64,000 bases of DNA from Dysgonomonas sp. BGC7 (GTDB taxonomy: Bacteria > Bacteroidota > Bacteroidia > Bacteroidales > Dysgonomonadaceae). The position numbers and the translations under genes were made by a program. The notes under the pieces are model-generated. The model saw nothing but the letters and a program-made list of their open reading frames with translations, did no database searches and was not told where the DNA came from. The stretch is taken from positions 1 to 64,000 of the forward strand of contig NZ_CVRP01000017.1 in NCBI RefSeq assembly GCF_001261735.1, given 5' to 3'. This document shows positions 1 through 7,525 of this stretch, one piece after another (the first letter of the stretch is position 1; every line of letters starts with the position of its first letter).

Positions 1-74
1 AATCACTCAAACATTTTGTTGATAGATTCGAAAAAGGTTTTCTTTTTTATGGGTATATTAGAAACTCTAAATAA
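1..74 (+). CDS. 3' end of an unidentified gene running in from the left
   Basis: Frame 3 is open from the window edge to a TAA at 72-74 and encodes about 23 residues rich in aromatic and basic amino acids (ending FLFYGYIRNSK). The stop lies 9 bases before the ATG of the HEAT-repeat gene, a spacing typical of co-transcribed genes. Too little is visible to name a family, and a chance open frame cannot be excluded. Confidence 0.4.
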   Translation, partial: SLKHFVDRFEKGFLFYGYIRNSK

Positions 75-83
75 CATATACTT

Positions 84-923
84 ATGGGACGCAAATCATG
101 GTCTAATGAAAAGCTATTATCTCGGCTTATTACTAATAGGTCAGATAAAACATATTGGTTGAATATTGCAGAATTGAGAATTAGGGCCACTCCTGCTTTT
201 TTTGAACAATGTATATTATTGACTGAGTCGAATATTCCAAAGAAGAGGATGATTGGAGTTGATATTCTTTCTCAATTGAGAGATTCTGTTTCAATTAAAC
301 CTTATTCTAAAAAGGTTCTTATTCATTTCTTAAACCTGCTTAAAGTTGAAAAAGACTTGTCAGTTATAAAATCTATCCTATATGGTATAGGACATAATAA
401 TGATAATTTAGTGTCAAATGAAGATATAGAATACTTAACGAACTATTGGTTAAATAAAAATAGCTGTGTTAGAGAAGGGGTTGTTTTAGCCTTACTAGGT
501 ATTGACAATCCAATAGCTATAGATACTCTTATTAAGTTGTCAGAAGATAGGTATAGTAATATTAGAAATTGGGCAACTTTTGGATTAGGTAGTCAAATAG
601 AAAGAGATACTCCTGAAATTAGACATGCTTTATTCTTAAGAATTTATGATAAACATCAAGAAACAAAATATGAAGCAATACTTGGTTTGGCAAAAAGAAA
701 GGATTCCAATATTAAAAATGTTATAGAACAAGAGATCTTATCTCAATCTTATGGCACTCTTTTGCTTGAAGCTGTTGAAAAGCTACAAGATGTTGTTTTT
801 CTCCCTCTATTGGAAGACACCTTAAAAAGATATCGGAATCAATTAAATGTTAATAATCAATGGAATGATAGATTGGAACATTGTATTAATTACTTAAAAT
901 CATTAAATTCGTCAATCGGTTGA
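84..923 (+). CDS. HEAT-repeat-like protein
   Basis: A soluble 279-residue protein without signal peptide or membrane segment. It is a series of amphipathic helical pairs: roughly residues 75-105, 128-155 (VREGVVLALLGIDNP), 160-185 (IRNWATFGLGSQ) and 195-225 (KYEAILGLAKRKD). The pattern of a basic or polar residue, then A-x-x-x-L-G, is that of PBS-lyase-like HEAT repeats, which serve as binding scaffolds. No catalytic residues can be seen. The gene sits 9 bases after the tail of another gene and is followed by a hairpin. Its strongly AT-biased codon use and edge position suggest accessory DNA. An immunity or antitoxin-like role is possible but is only a guess from context. Confidence 0.7.
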   Translation: MGRKSWSNEKLLSRLITNRSDKTYWLNIAELRIRATPAFFEQCILLTESNIPKKRMIGVDILSQLRDSVSIKPYSKKVLIHFLNLLKVEKDLSVIKSILYGIGHNNDNLVSNEDIEYLTNYWLNKNSCVREGVVLALLGIDNPIAIDTLIKLSEDRYSNIRNWATFGLGSQIERDTPEIRHALFLRIYDKHQETKYEAILGLAKRKDSNIKNVIEQEILSQSYGTLLLEAVEKLQDVVFLPLLEDTLKRYRNQLNVNNQWNDRLEHCINYLKSLNSSIG

Positions 924-928
924 TATAC

Positions 929-968
929 ACAACAAAAGCTACCGAATGTTCGATTGCTTTTTTGTTGT
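929..968 (+). terminator. Rho-independent terminator
   Basis: ACAACAAAAGC (929-939) pairs with GCTTTTTTGTTGT (956-968) with two extra Ts in the right arm, and Ts run through the right arm. It lies 6 bases after the HEAT-repeat gene stop. Confidence 0.55.
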
Positions 969-1064
969 TTAGTTGAACACTCTATCGAATTATCGAACGA
1001 TTTTATTGGGGATTGGGAAAGGATAATTAAGCTTTGTGATTATATTTGAAAAAAATAGAGTAGC

Positions 1065-2009
1065 ATGAAAAATATATTCTTTCTTATAGTTATTGGTATA
1101 ACAACAGTAACTAACGTATATTCTCAAGAATTTAAATTGAAAAACTACACATTCGATATTGATCATGAAATTATAGGTGTCGCTTATTGTAATAGTGAAT
1201 TTTATTGTTTGGAATCCGATGGCAAAGTTTTCAGTATAGATTCTATATTACATAAAAAAACTATTGCAAATGCTCCAATATCATCAACTTCAATTGTCAG
1301 TATAAATGATTCTTTATTTGTAAGGACTAAAAATGATTCTACGTTCTATTTAAAAAATAATAAATTCTCCTTTACAAAAAGGAAAAACGATTTTCCTTTT
1401 TTCGAGGATGATAAATATATTGTAGAAAAATCGTGTAGTGGAGAGTGGGGTGGATCAATATATTTCATAGACAAATCAGATAAAAAGAAATACGAATGTG
1501 CATCAACATGTCCTATTATAGTAAATAAATTAAATGAAACTTATATAGTAACAGCTTCTCTCGCTGATATGGCAGGATCTACTCAGATATTAAAAATAGA
1601 TGACCCTAAGGCTTTAACTTTATTCAAAAAAAGAAAAAGAAAAAAAATAAATTATGTAGGGGATGACGAATCTAAGACTACGATAGGATCTGAAATTATA
1701 GTAGATTCTGTTGGTGTTATGGTCACAACTTCCTTTTTATATGAAAGGAATCTTTTTCATATAGTTGCAGGGAACCAAGGTACATCACTTTGTAAAATTG
1801 AAAATAATGAATTTGAAGAAATAGCAAAAATATCAGATGACAGATTTTGGTCGTATAATCCAATTAACGTAAGATACTCTGAAGGTAAGACATTGTCAGT
1901 ATTTCGGAATAATAATTCAAATGGTTTTTTGTTTATAAAAGAAAATAATGTAACAATATATTCATTTTACAAGAAAAAGAAAATTTTATCGAACTCTCCA
2001 AGCAATTGA
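1065..2009 (+). CDS. secreted protein of unknown function
   Basis: 314 residues beginning with a Sec signal peptide (basic MKN, hydrophobic core to about residue 19, then YSQ-E), so it is probably periplasmic or secreted. The mature part is beta-rich with repeated short strands and turns (for example FYCLESDGKVFSIDS and LFVRTKNDSTFYLKNN), which could be an irregular propeller-like fold. There is no lipobox and no recognisable catalytic motif. It is preceded by 140 bases of non-coding sequence and followed by a hairpin, so it is probably monocistronic. It is AT-rich like the gene before it and unlike the core genes to the right. Family not recognised. Confidence 0.65.
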   Translation: MKNIFFLIVIGITTVTNVYSQEFKLKNYTFDIDHEIIGVAYCNSEFYCLESDGKVFSIDSILHKKTIANAPISSTSIVSINDSLFVRTKNDSTFYLKNNKFSFTKRKNDFPFFEDDKYIVEKSCSGEWGGSIYFIDKSDKKKYECASTCPIIVNKLNETYIVTASLADMAGSTQILKIDDPKALTLFKKRKRKKINYVGDDESKTTIGSEIIVDSVGVMVTTSFLYERNLFHIVAGNQGTSLCKIENNEFEEIAKISDDRFWSYNPINVRYSEGKTLSVFRNNNSNGFLFIKENNVTIYSFYKKKKILSNSPSN

Positions 2010-2020
2010 TATAAAACAAA

Positions 2021-2046
2021 AAAGAACCACTTTTCAGTGATTCTTT
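2021..2046 (+). terminator. hairpin terminator after the secreted protein gene
   Basis: AAAGAACCACT (2021-2031) pairs with AGTGATTCTTT (2036-2046) with one mismatch and a TTTC loop, 11 bases after the stop. The T tract is weak on both sides. Confidence 0.45.
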
Positions 2047-2055
2047 CAGTTTAGT

Positions 2056-2080
2056 TGCGGAAGCTGGATTCGAACCCAGT
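2056..2080 (-). pseudogene. orphan tRNA 3' fragment (Met/Leu-like T arm and acceptor)
   Basis: On the minus strand this reads like the last third of a tRNA: a T-arm core GGTTCGAATCC followed by an acceptor half CTTCCGCA. That acceptor half resembles Bacteroidales tRNA-Met or Leu-type 3' ends (from memory). One extra G in the T stem breaks the pairing, and no D arm, anticodon arm or 5' acceptor half exists upstream, so it cannot be a functional tRNA. It lies between the left-edge genes and the tRNA-Asn pair. Confidence 0.5.
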
Positions 2081-2087
2081 ATAAATA

Positions 2088-2122
2088 CAAAAAAAGCAGC
2101 TATGAAAACTCATAACTGCTTT
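2088..2122 (-). terminator. terminator of the tRNA-Asn transcript
   Basis: A 13-position stem with one mismatch (2093-2105 with 2110-2122), a 4-base loop and a U tract on the minus strand. It starts immediately after the 3' end of the second tRNA-Asn. Confidence 0.7.
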
Positions 2123-2123
2123 G

Positions 2124-2197
2124 CTCTTCCTCTTGGACTTGAACCAAGGACCCTCTGATTAACAGTCAGATGCTCTAACCGACTGAGCTAAGGAAGA
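2124..2197 (-). tRNA. tRNA-Asn(GTT), distal copy
   Basis: A 74-base cloverleaf. The acceptor TCTTCCT pairs with AGGAAGA, the D stem is GCTC/GAGC, the anticodon stem is TCTGA/TCAGA around loop CTGTTAA (anticodon GTT), the T stem is CTTGG/CCAAG, and the discriminator is G. CCA is not encoded. It differs from its neighbour only in the D loop (AGTCGGTTA here). The 33-base gap between the copies indicates one transcript. Confidence 0.95.
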
Positions 2198-2230
2198 ATT
2201 TACTTTTAAGAGAATTGCTTTTATATTTTG

Positions 2231-2304
2231 CTCTTCCTCTTGGACTTGAACCAAGGACCCTCTGATTAACAGTCAGATGCTCTAACCAACTGAGCTAAGG
2301 AAGA
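2231..2304 (-). tRNA. tRNA-Asn(GTT), proximal copy
   Basis: The same 74-base cloverleaf as the distal copy, with D loop AGTTGGTTA. The anticodon is GTT and CCA is not encoded. It lies about 24 bases downstream of a good Bacteroidales-type promoter, so it is first in a two-tRNA unit. Confidence 0.95.
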
Positions 2305-2327
2305 GTATTATTCTCTCAAAAGTGACG

Positions 2328-2358
2328 CAAAAATAGGGTATATTTCTGAATTATGCAA
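2328..2358 (-). promoter_or_regulatory. promoter of the tRNA-Asn pair
   Basis: On the minus strand a -7 box TATTTTTG (2335-2328) matches TAnnTTTG. It is preceded by a 20-base spacer and a -33 TTG (2358-2356), the spacing of the Bacteroidales primary-sigma promoter. Confidence 0.65.
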
Positions 2359-2385
2359 TATCTTTACGCAAAATTTTAAGAAAGA

Positions 2386-3363
2386 ATGACGAAAGTACTT
2401 GGAATGGGTAACGCCCTGGTAGACGTTTTGGCGATAATTGAAGATGATAGCATCCTCAAACGGCTTGATCTTCCGAAAGGTAGCATGCAACTTATAGATA
2501 ATTGTAAGCTGAGAATAATTAGTGAGGAAATTAATAGATTTGAAAAAAATATTGTGTCGGGTGGCTCTGCTGCCAATACAATCGTAGGTCTTGCCAGTCT
2601 GGGAATCTCTACAGGATTTCTTGGTCGCATTGGAAAAGACTTTTATGGAGAACACTTTAAAAATGATCTTAGCAAGTATACAGTAAAGTCGCACCTTACA
2701 GAGGTTGACGAAGCCTCGGGAGTTGCTTCTACTTTTATTTCTCAGGATGGTGAACGTACTTTCGGTACATATCTTGGCGCTGCTGCTCTATTAGATGCTC
2801 AGGAGTTGAATAAGGAGGACTTTGATGGATATCAGTATTTCTATATAGAAGGGTACCTTGTGCAGAACTATGATCTGATAAAGAGTGCAATAATACTTGC
2901 TAAGGAAGCAGGTGCAAAAATAATATTAGATCTGGCTAGCTATAATGTAGTAGAGTCTAATAGAGATTTCCTGTTGGAGATTATACCCGAGTATGTTGAT
3001 ATAATCTTTGCTAATGAGGAAGAAGCTAAGTCGCTTTTAGATATGATAGCAGAAGATGCGGTAACCGCTTTGTCGAAAGTGGTAGAAGTTGCTATTGTGA
3101 AAACCGGATCGGAGGGATCATGGATTCAGAAGGGTGAAGAAAAAGTATTTGTTCCGGCTCATAAAGTAACTTGTATAGACTCTACCGGTGCAGGAGACCT
3201 GTATGCATCCGGATTTATATATGGCCTAATAAATAATCTCTCTTTGCCTGATTGTGGAAGGGTAGGTACTCTCTTAGCTGCAAATGTGATACAAAACGTG
3301 GGTGCAAAGGTCAATGAAAATGACTGGGAGTTCTTGAAGAAAGAGATTGAGATGATAGGCTAA
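2386..3363 (+). CDS. PfkB-family carbohydrate/adenosine kinase
   Basis: A 325-residue cytosolic kinase of the ribokinase/PfkB superfamily that phosphorylates a nucleoside or sugar using ATP. The substrate-binding motif GGSAANT is at residues 59-65, and the anion-hole/catalytic motif DSTGAGD at 265-271 (catalytic base D271). The layout matches the adenosine kinase-like subgroup common in Bacteroidales, but the exact substrate cannot be read from sequence. It is first of a tight run: the SDR starts 3 bases after its stop and the PP-loop gene overlaps the SDR. Confidence 0.88.
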   Translation: MTKVLGMGNALVDVLAIIEDDSILKRLDLPKGSMQLIDNCKLRIISEEINRFEKNIVSGGSAANTIVGLASLGISTGFLGRIGKDFYGEHFKNDLSKYTVKSHLTEVDEASGVASTFISQDGERTFGTYLGAAALLDAQELNKEDFDGYQYFYIEGYLVQNYDLIKSAIILAKEAGAKIILDLASYNVVESNRDFLLEIIPEYVDIIFANEEEAKSLLDMIAEDAVTALSKVVEVAIVKTGSEGSWIQKGEEKVFVPAHKVTCIDSTGAGDLYASGFIYGLINNLSLPDCGRVGTLLAANVIQNVGAKVNENDWEFLKKEIEMIG

Positions 3364-3366
3364 TAG

Positions 3367-4122
3367 ATGAATGGGGTGGAAGGTAAGATCGTATTTGTTA
3401 CCGGAGGTGCAAATGGAATAGGTAGAAGTATCGTCCGGATGTTTTGCGAGGCTGGTGCAGACGTTATATTCTGCGATGTGGATGAAGAGTCCTCCCAGCT
3501 TCTTTGCGATGAACTGAGGGGATATAAATGCGGCTTTATAAAAGTAGATATCTCTAATGAGAAGGAATTATCGAATGCACTCGAAGGTGTAATTGCCAAA
3601 AAGGGAAATGTCGATATTATTATAAATAATGTCGGAGTTAGTCGTTTTGAGTCTATCCTTAATCTTTCAGTCGAAGATTTTGATAAAGTTTTAGATGTAA
3701 ATTTAAGACCTATTTTTATTACTGCGCAGATATTAGCCAAATATCGTGCAGAAAATGAAAGCTTAAATACATTTGGGAGAATCATTAATATGGCTTCTAC
3801 TCGTTATTTGATGAGTGAGCCTGATTCAGAGGCTTATGCAGCATCTAAGGGAGGGGTTGTATCTCTTACTCATGCTTTGTCTATATCATTAAGTAAATAT
3901 AGAATAACTGTAAATTGTATCAGTCCAGGTTGGATTGAAACAGGAGATTATAATAACCTTACTTTTGTAGATCACAATCAACACCCTTCGGGCAGGGTTG
4001 GCAAACCGGAGGATATAGCAAGAATGTGTCTTTTTCTTAGCCAACCGGAAAATGATTTTATCACCGGACAAAACTTTGTGATAGATGGAGGTATGACTAA
4101 AAAGATGATATATGAAGACTAA
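3367..4122 (+). CDS. short-chain dehydrogenase/reductase (SDR)
   Basis: 251 residues with a classical SDR fold. The NAD(P)-binding TGGANGIG is at 12-19, NNVG at 87-90, and the catalytic triad is S144, Y157 and K161 (YAASK). Acidic D37 after the second strand (FCDVDE) suggests a preference for NAD(H). C-terminal G-x-x-F-x-x-DGG is present. The alcohol or ketone substrate is unknown. It is translationally coupled: it begins 3 bases after the kinase stop and its last 11 bases overlap the start of the PP-loop gene. Confidence 0.88.
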   Translation: MNGVEGKIVFVTGGANGIGRSIVRMFCEAGADVIFCDVDEESSQLLCDELRGYKCGFIKVDISNEKELSNALEGVIAKKGNVDIIINNVGVSRFESILNLSVEDFDKVLDVNLRPIFITAQILAKYRAENESLNTFGRIINMASTRYLMSEPDSEAYAASKGGVVSLTHALSISLSKYRITVNCISPGWIETGDYNNLTFVDHNQHPSGRVGKPEDIARMCLFLSQPENDFITGQNFVIDGGMTKKMIYED

Positions 4123-4813
4123 GGCTGTATTTAACTGGAGTGGAGGGAAAGATTCGTCTCTTGCTCTTTATAAAGTGTTGGAGAAGGGAGAGTATGATAT
4201 AGTTGCTCTTCTTACAACTATAAATAGTGATAGTAAAAGATCTACAATGCATGCTATTCCAGCTTCGCTGTTGCAAAAGCAGGCTGATAGTATAGGTATT
4301 CCATTATATGTTGTAAATCTGCTGCCAAATGGAGAAATGCAAGGGTATGAAGAAGCCATGATTGATGCTGTTAACCATTTTTTATCTCAGGGTGTAACCC
4401 ACTTTATTTTTGGAGATATATTTCTACATGATGTGAAGACATATAGAGAGAAGCAATTAACCCCATATGGAATAACAGTAGTAGAGCCTTTATGGGGTAA
4501 AAGTTCTCCTGAAATAATGGATGAATTTCTGGCTTCGGGGCTACAAACAATTATTGTAACCACTATGGCTGAAGTCTTGGATGAGAGCTATATTGGAAAG
4601 TTGATTGATAAGGAACTCGTTGATAGATTACCTGAAACGGCTGATGTTTGTGGCGAAAATGGAGAATATCATACATTTTGTTACAATGGCCCAATATTTA
4701 AATATCCTGTTGTTTATACTCTGGGAAATCCGGAGTACCGGACTTATCCTGTGAAAATGGAAGACGGTTCAGAGAAAGAGTTTTCGTATTGGTTCGCTAA
4801 TTTACATGAATAA
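4112..4813 (+). CDS. DUF71/Dph6-like PP-loop ATPase
   Basis: 233 residues with an N-terminal PP-loop SGGKDS at 10-15, followed by the conserved middle segment of the MJ0570/DUF71 family (FGDIFLHDVKTYREKQL, then the GI-x-x-x-x-PLWG motif). In eukaryotes and archaea this family includes diphthine-ammonia ligase. Bacteria lack diphthamide, so this homologue probably adenylates another substrate, which is not known. It overlaps the SDR gene by 11 bases, pointing to co-transcription with the SDR and kinase. Confidence 0.82.
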   Translation: MKTKAVFNWSGGKDSSLALYKVLEKGEYDIVALLTTINSDSKRSTMHAIPASLLQKQADSIGIPLYVVNLLPNGEMQGYEEAMIDAVNHFLSQGVTHFIFGDIFLHDVKTYREKQLTPYGITVVEPLWGKSSPEIMDEFLASGLQTIIVTTMAEVLDESYIGKLIDKELVDRLPETADVCGENGEYHTFCYNGPIFKYPVVYTLGNPEYRTYPVKMEDGSEKEFSYWFANLHE

Positions 4814-4889
4814 GCCGATTGCGTTTCTGAGGAATAAATCGCTATCTTTATCAGTATTATACATCTAGAAAATATAAAACCTTAAGACT

Positions 4890-6245
4890 ATGAAATCATA
4901 CGATGTTGCTATTATCGGAGGAGGTCCGGCCGGATATACGGCTGCTGAAAGAGCTGCTGCAAATGGACTAGAGACTGTTTTGTTTGAAAAAAATGCTCTT
5001 GGTGGTGTCTGTTTGAATGAAGGGTGTATACCAACTAAAACACTACTGTATTCAGCCAAAACTTTAGATTCTGTTAAAAATTCATCTAAATATGGTGTTT
5101 TAGTAAATGGAGATACTAGTTTCGATCTGGCTAAAATCATTGCCCGTAAGCAAAAAACAGTTCGTAAATTAGTAGCAGGAATAAAGCAAAAATTAGCAGC
5201 CCATGACGTAAATGTTATAGTTGGGGAAGCTTCTTTAGAAGGTAAAGATGCTGATTATAATATCCTTATTTCTTGTAATGGGGAGCGTTATCAGGCAAAG
5301 AAAGTATTACTATGTTCGGGCTCGGAGCCCATTATTCCTCCTATAAAAGGATTAGATGGCAGTGGATATTGGACTTCGAAAGAAGCACTGGATAATAAAG
5401 AGCTGCCAAATTCTCTTGCTATTATCGGAGGTGGAGTTATTGGTGTCGAATTTGCGTCGTTCTTCAATAGCTTGGGCGTAAAGGTTAGCGTTATAGAAAT
5501 GCTTCCCGAAATACTTGGAGCAATGGATAACGAATTATCGGCTATATTAAGGACAGAATATGCTAAAAAAGGAATTGCTTTTTATCTTGATACGAAGGTT
5601 GTAGAAATACAGGGCAATCAAGTGATAATAGAAAAAAATGGAGAGCAGTCTTTTGTCGAAGCAGAGCAAATTCTTCTCAGTACAGGTCGTCGTCCTATAA
5701 CATCAAACCTTAATTTGGATAAGTTGAATATAGAGCTTTTCCGTAATGGGGTAAAGGTGGATGAGTGGATGAGAACTTCCCATGAGAGTATCTATGCCTG
5801 TGGAGATATAACAGGGCATTCTCTACTGGCTCATACGGCTGTTCGGGAGGCAGAAGTAGCTATTAATCATATTCTGAAAAGAGATGATTTTATGAGCTAT
5901 AAGGCTATACCGGGAGTTGTATATACAAATCCAGAAATTGCAGGTGTCGGACAGACGGAAGAAGATCTTGATAAGAGAGGTGTCATCTATAAGATTATTA
6001 AATTACCTATGGCTTATTCTGGACGGTTTGTTGCAGAGAACGAATTGGGTAATGGGGTATGTAAGCTGATTGTAGATGAAAGGAATATAATAATAGGTTG
6101 TCATATGCTTGGCAATCCCGCTTCGGAACTTATCGTCATTGCAGGAATCGCTATAGAGAAAGCATTTTCTATAGAAGAATTCCAAAAGATTGTATTCCCT
6201 CATCCCACAGTAGGAGAAATAATACACGAAGCCTTATTTGTGTAG
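4890..6245 (+). CDS. lpdA: dihydrolipoyl dehydrogenase
   Basis: A 451-residue flavoprotein, the E3 component that re-oxidises dihydrolipoamide with NAD+ in 2-oxoacid dehydrogenase or glycine cleavage complexes. FAD-binding GGGPAG is near residue 10-15, the redox disulfide GGVCLNEGCIPTK has C41 and C46, a second NAD-binding GGGVIGVE lies mid-protein, and the C-terminal active-site FPHPTVGE supplies the His-Glu pair of the dimer interface. The length is slightly below the usual 460-475. No E1/E2 genes are in the window. It lies 76 bases after the PP-loop gene and ends at a strong terminator. Confidence 0.95.
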   Translation: MKSYDVAIIGGGPAGYTAAERAAANGLETVLFEKNALGGVCLNEGCIPTKTLLYSAKTLDSVKNSSKYGVLVNGDTSFDLAKIIARKQKTVRKLVAGIKQKLAAHDVNVIVGEASLEGKDADYNILISCNGERYQAKKVLLCSGSEPIIPPIKGLDGSGYWTSKEALDNKELPNSLAIIGGGVIGVEFASFFNSLGVKVSVIEMLPEILGAMDNELSAILRTEYAKKGIAFYLDTKVVEIQGNQVIIEKNGEQSFVEAEQILLSTGRRPITSNLNLDKLNIELFRNGVKVDEWMRTSHESIYACGDITGHSLLAHTAVREAEVAINHILKRDDFMSYKAIPGVVYTNPEIAGVGQTEEDLDKRGVIYKIIKLPMAYSGRFVAENELGNGVCKLIVDERNIIIGCHMLGNPASELIVIAGIAIEKAFSIEEFQKIVFPHPTVGEIIHEALFV

Positions 6246-6253
6246 AACAAAAT

Positions 6254-6290
6254 AAAAAAGAGTTGTTTCGATAAGAAGCAACTCTTTTTT
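6254..6290. terminator. bidirectional terminator between lpdA and the TlpA-like gene
   Basis: A perfect 12-bp stem AAAAAAGAGTTG (6254-6265) / CAACTCTTTTTT (6279-6290), with a U tract on either strand, between two convergent genes. Confidence 0.9.
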
Positions 6291-6309
6291 ATTATTCTTA
6301 AATAAAGTC

Positions 6310-7419
6310 TTATTTCAAGAACTCAGCTAGTTTCTCTGAGACTTGCTCAGCGTTTAATCCTCGTTCTATAATCTTTCCATCCTTGTCTAACAATACCAAA
6401 TGAGGAATAGAGTTTACACCATAAGCAGCAGCCAACTCACTATCCCAATACTTGAGGTCTGAAATTTGTGGCCATGTAATCTTTAATGTATTGATGCCTT
6501 TTACCCAATCTTCATTTGTTTTGTCAAGAGATATACCTACAATTTCAAGTCCTTTATTCTTATATGTTCCGTATAACTCTACAAGTTTAGGCATTTCGGC
6601 ACGACAGGGAGGACACCATGATGCCCAGAAATCGATAAGGGTGTATTTTCCTTTTCCTGCAAAATCAGATAAAGATACATCTGTACCTGTAGGTGTTTTC
6701 CCTTTAAGGTCGGTGAAAATACTACCAACAGATGTTGCTTCTAATGCCTTTACTCGTGTTTCTAGTTTTTGAATTCTTTTTATCGACTTAAATTCAGGGT
6801 TTATAGAAGGAACTAGTTCTTTCAACTGATCGAGAGAAAACAAATAAGAATTGTTTGCCAGAAAATAAGCTCCTATTTGGTTTTGTATATTAGGCTTAAT
6901 AAAATCGAAGAGTATATTTGTTTTTTGTTTCTCTTTTGCCTCATACTCTTTCTCTAATTCAGCCTGTAATTCAGCATTAGCAGTAGTGTCAGCTTTTGCT
7001 TTTTCCCATATAGACTGCATTTCTTTTGCTACTATGTCCATTTGCGAAGCAAATACCTGATAGCTATTATTAGTTGTTGTTCCTTTTACAGATGATACAC
7101 TATCCAGTGTCATTTCTATTTGTCCCGGTTCTACAACCACCAATGCCGATTTTATAAAATCGGGCGCATTTTCCAGAGAGATAAAATGTATTCCGGGTAC
7201 ATCTTTAGCCACACCTTTGAAAACAAACTGTCCGTCTACAACACTTACAGTATCTATATTAATACGATCTTTCCAAATTGAGTCAAGAGTTTGTAGGTAC
7301 ACTTGTTGTCCGTCATATGATCCGTTAGGTAGCTTTCCTGTAATGGTGAAAGCATTCTTTTCTCCACAAGAAGTCATCAATAGGGCTATCGTAGAAAAAA
7401 GTAATAAAATCTTTTTCAT
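6310..7419 (-). CDS. TlpA-like thiol-disulfide lipoprotein (CPPC)
   Basis: A 369-residue lipoprotein with lipobox LMTSC (lipidated C18), a DUF4369-like beta-rich region (about 24-110), a helical linker (about 120-225) and a C-terminal thioredoxin domain (about 235-369). The active site WCPPC has C269 and C272. Such proteins reduce or reshuffle disulfides outside the inner membrane. Bacteroidales carry many paralogues, often of unknown client. The next gene upstream on this strand is a paralogue with a CGPC site, separated by 106 bases, so the two probably form a tandem duplication. Confidence 0.88.
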   Translation of the reverse strand: MKKILLLFSTIALLMTSCGEKNAFTITGKLPNGSYDGQQVYLQTLDSIWKDRINIDTVSVVDGQFVFKGVAKDVPGIHFISLENAPDFIKSALVVVEPGQIEMTLDSVSSVKGTTTNNSYQVFASQMDIVAKEMQSIWEKAKADTTANAELQAELEKEYEAKEKQKTNILFDFIKPNIQNQIGAYFLANNSYLFSLDQLKELVPSINPEFKSIKRIQKLETRVKALEATSVGSIFTDLKGKTPTGTDVSLSDFAGKGKYTLIDFWASWCPPCRAEMPKLVELYGTYKNKGLEIVGISLDKTNEDWVKGINTLKITWPQISDLKYWDSELAAAYGVNSIPHLVLLDKDGKIIERGLNAEQVSEKLAEFLK

Positions 7420-7525
7420 ATTAGCTTTTAAATATAAATTAATATTCGAGTGTTCTTTAACATTCGTTTAGTAATAAGAAAAACAGTTGAGTAGATAAAT
7501 TGTTCCTTAAACTAACTTAATTTAA

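Noticed and set aside
949-999. Inverted pair GTTCGAT/ATCGAAC near the end of the HEAT gene
   Set aside because: Seven-base arms 37 bases apart, partly inside the terminator. Not distinguishable from chance.
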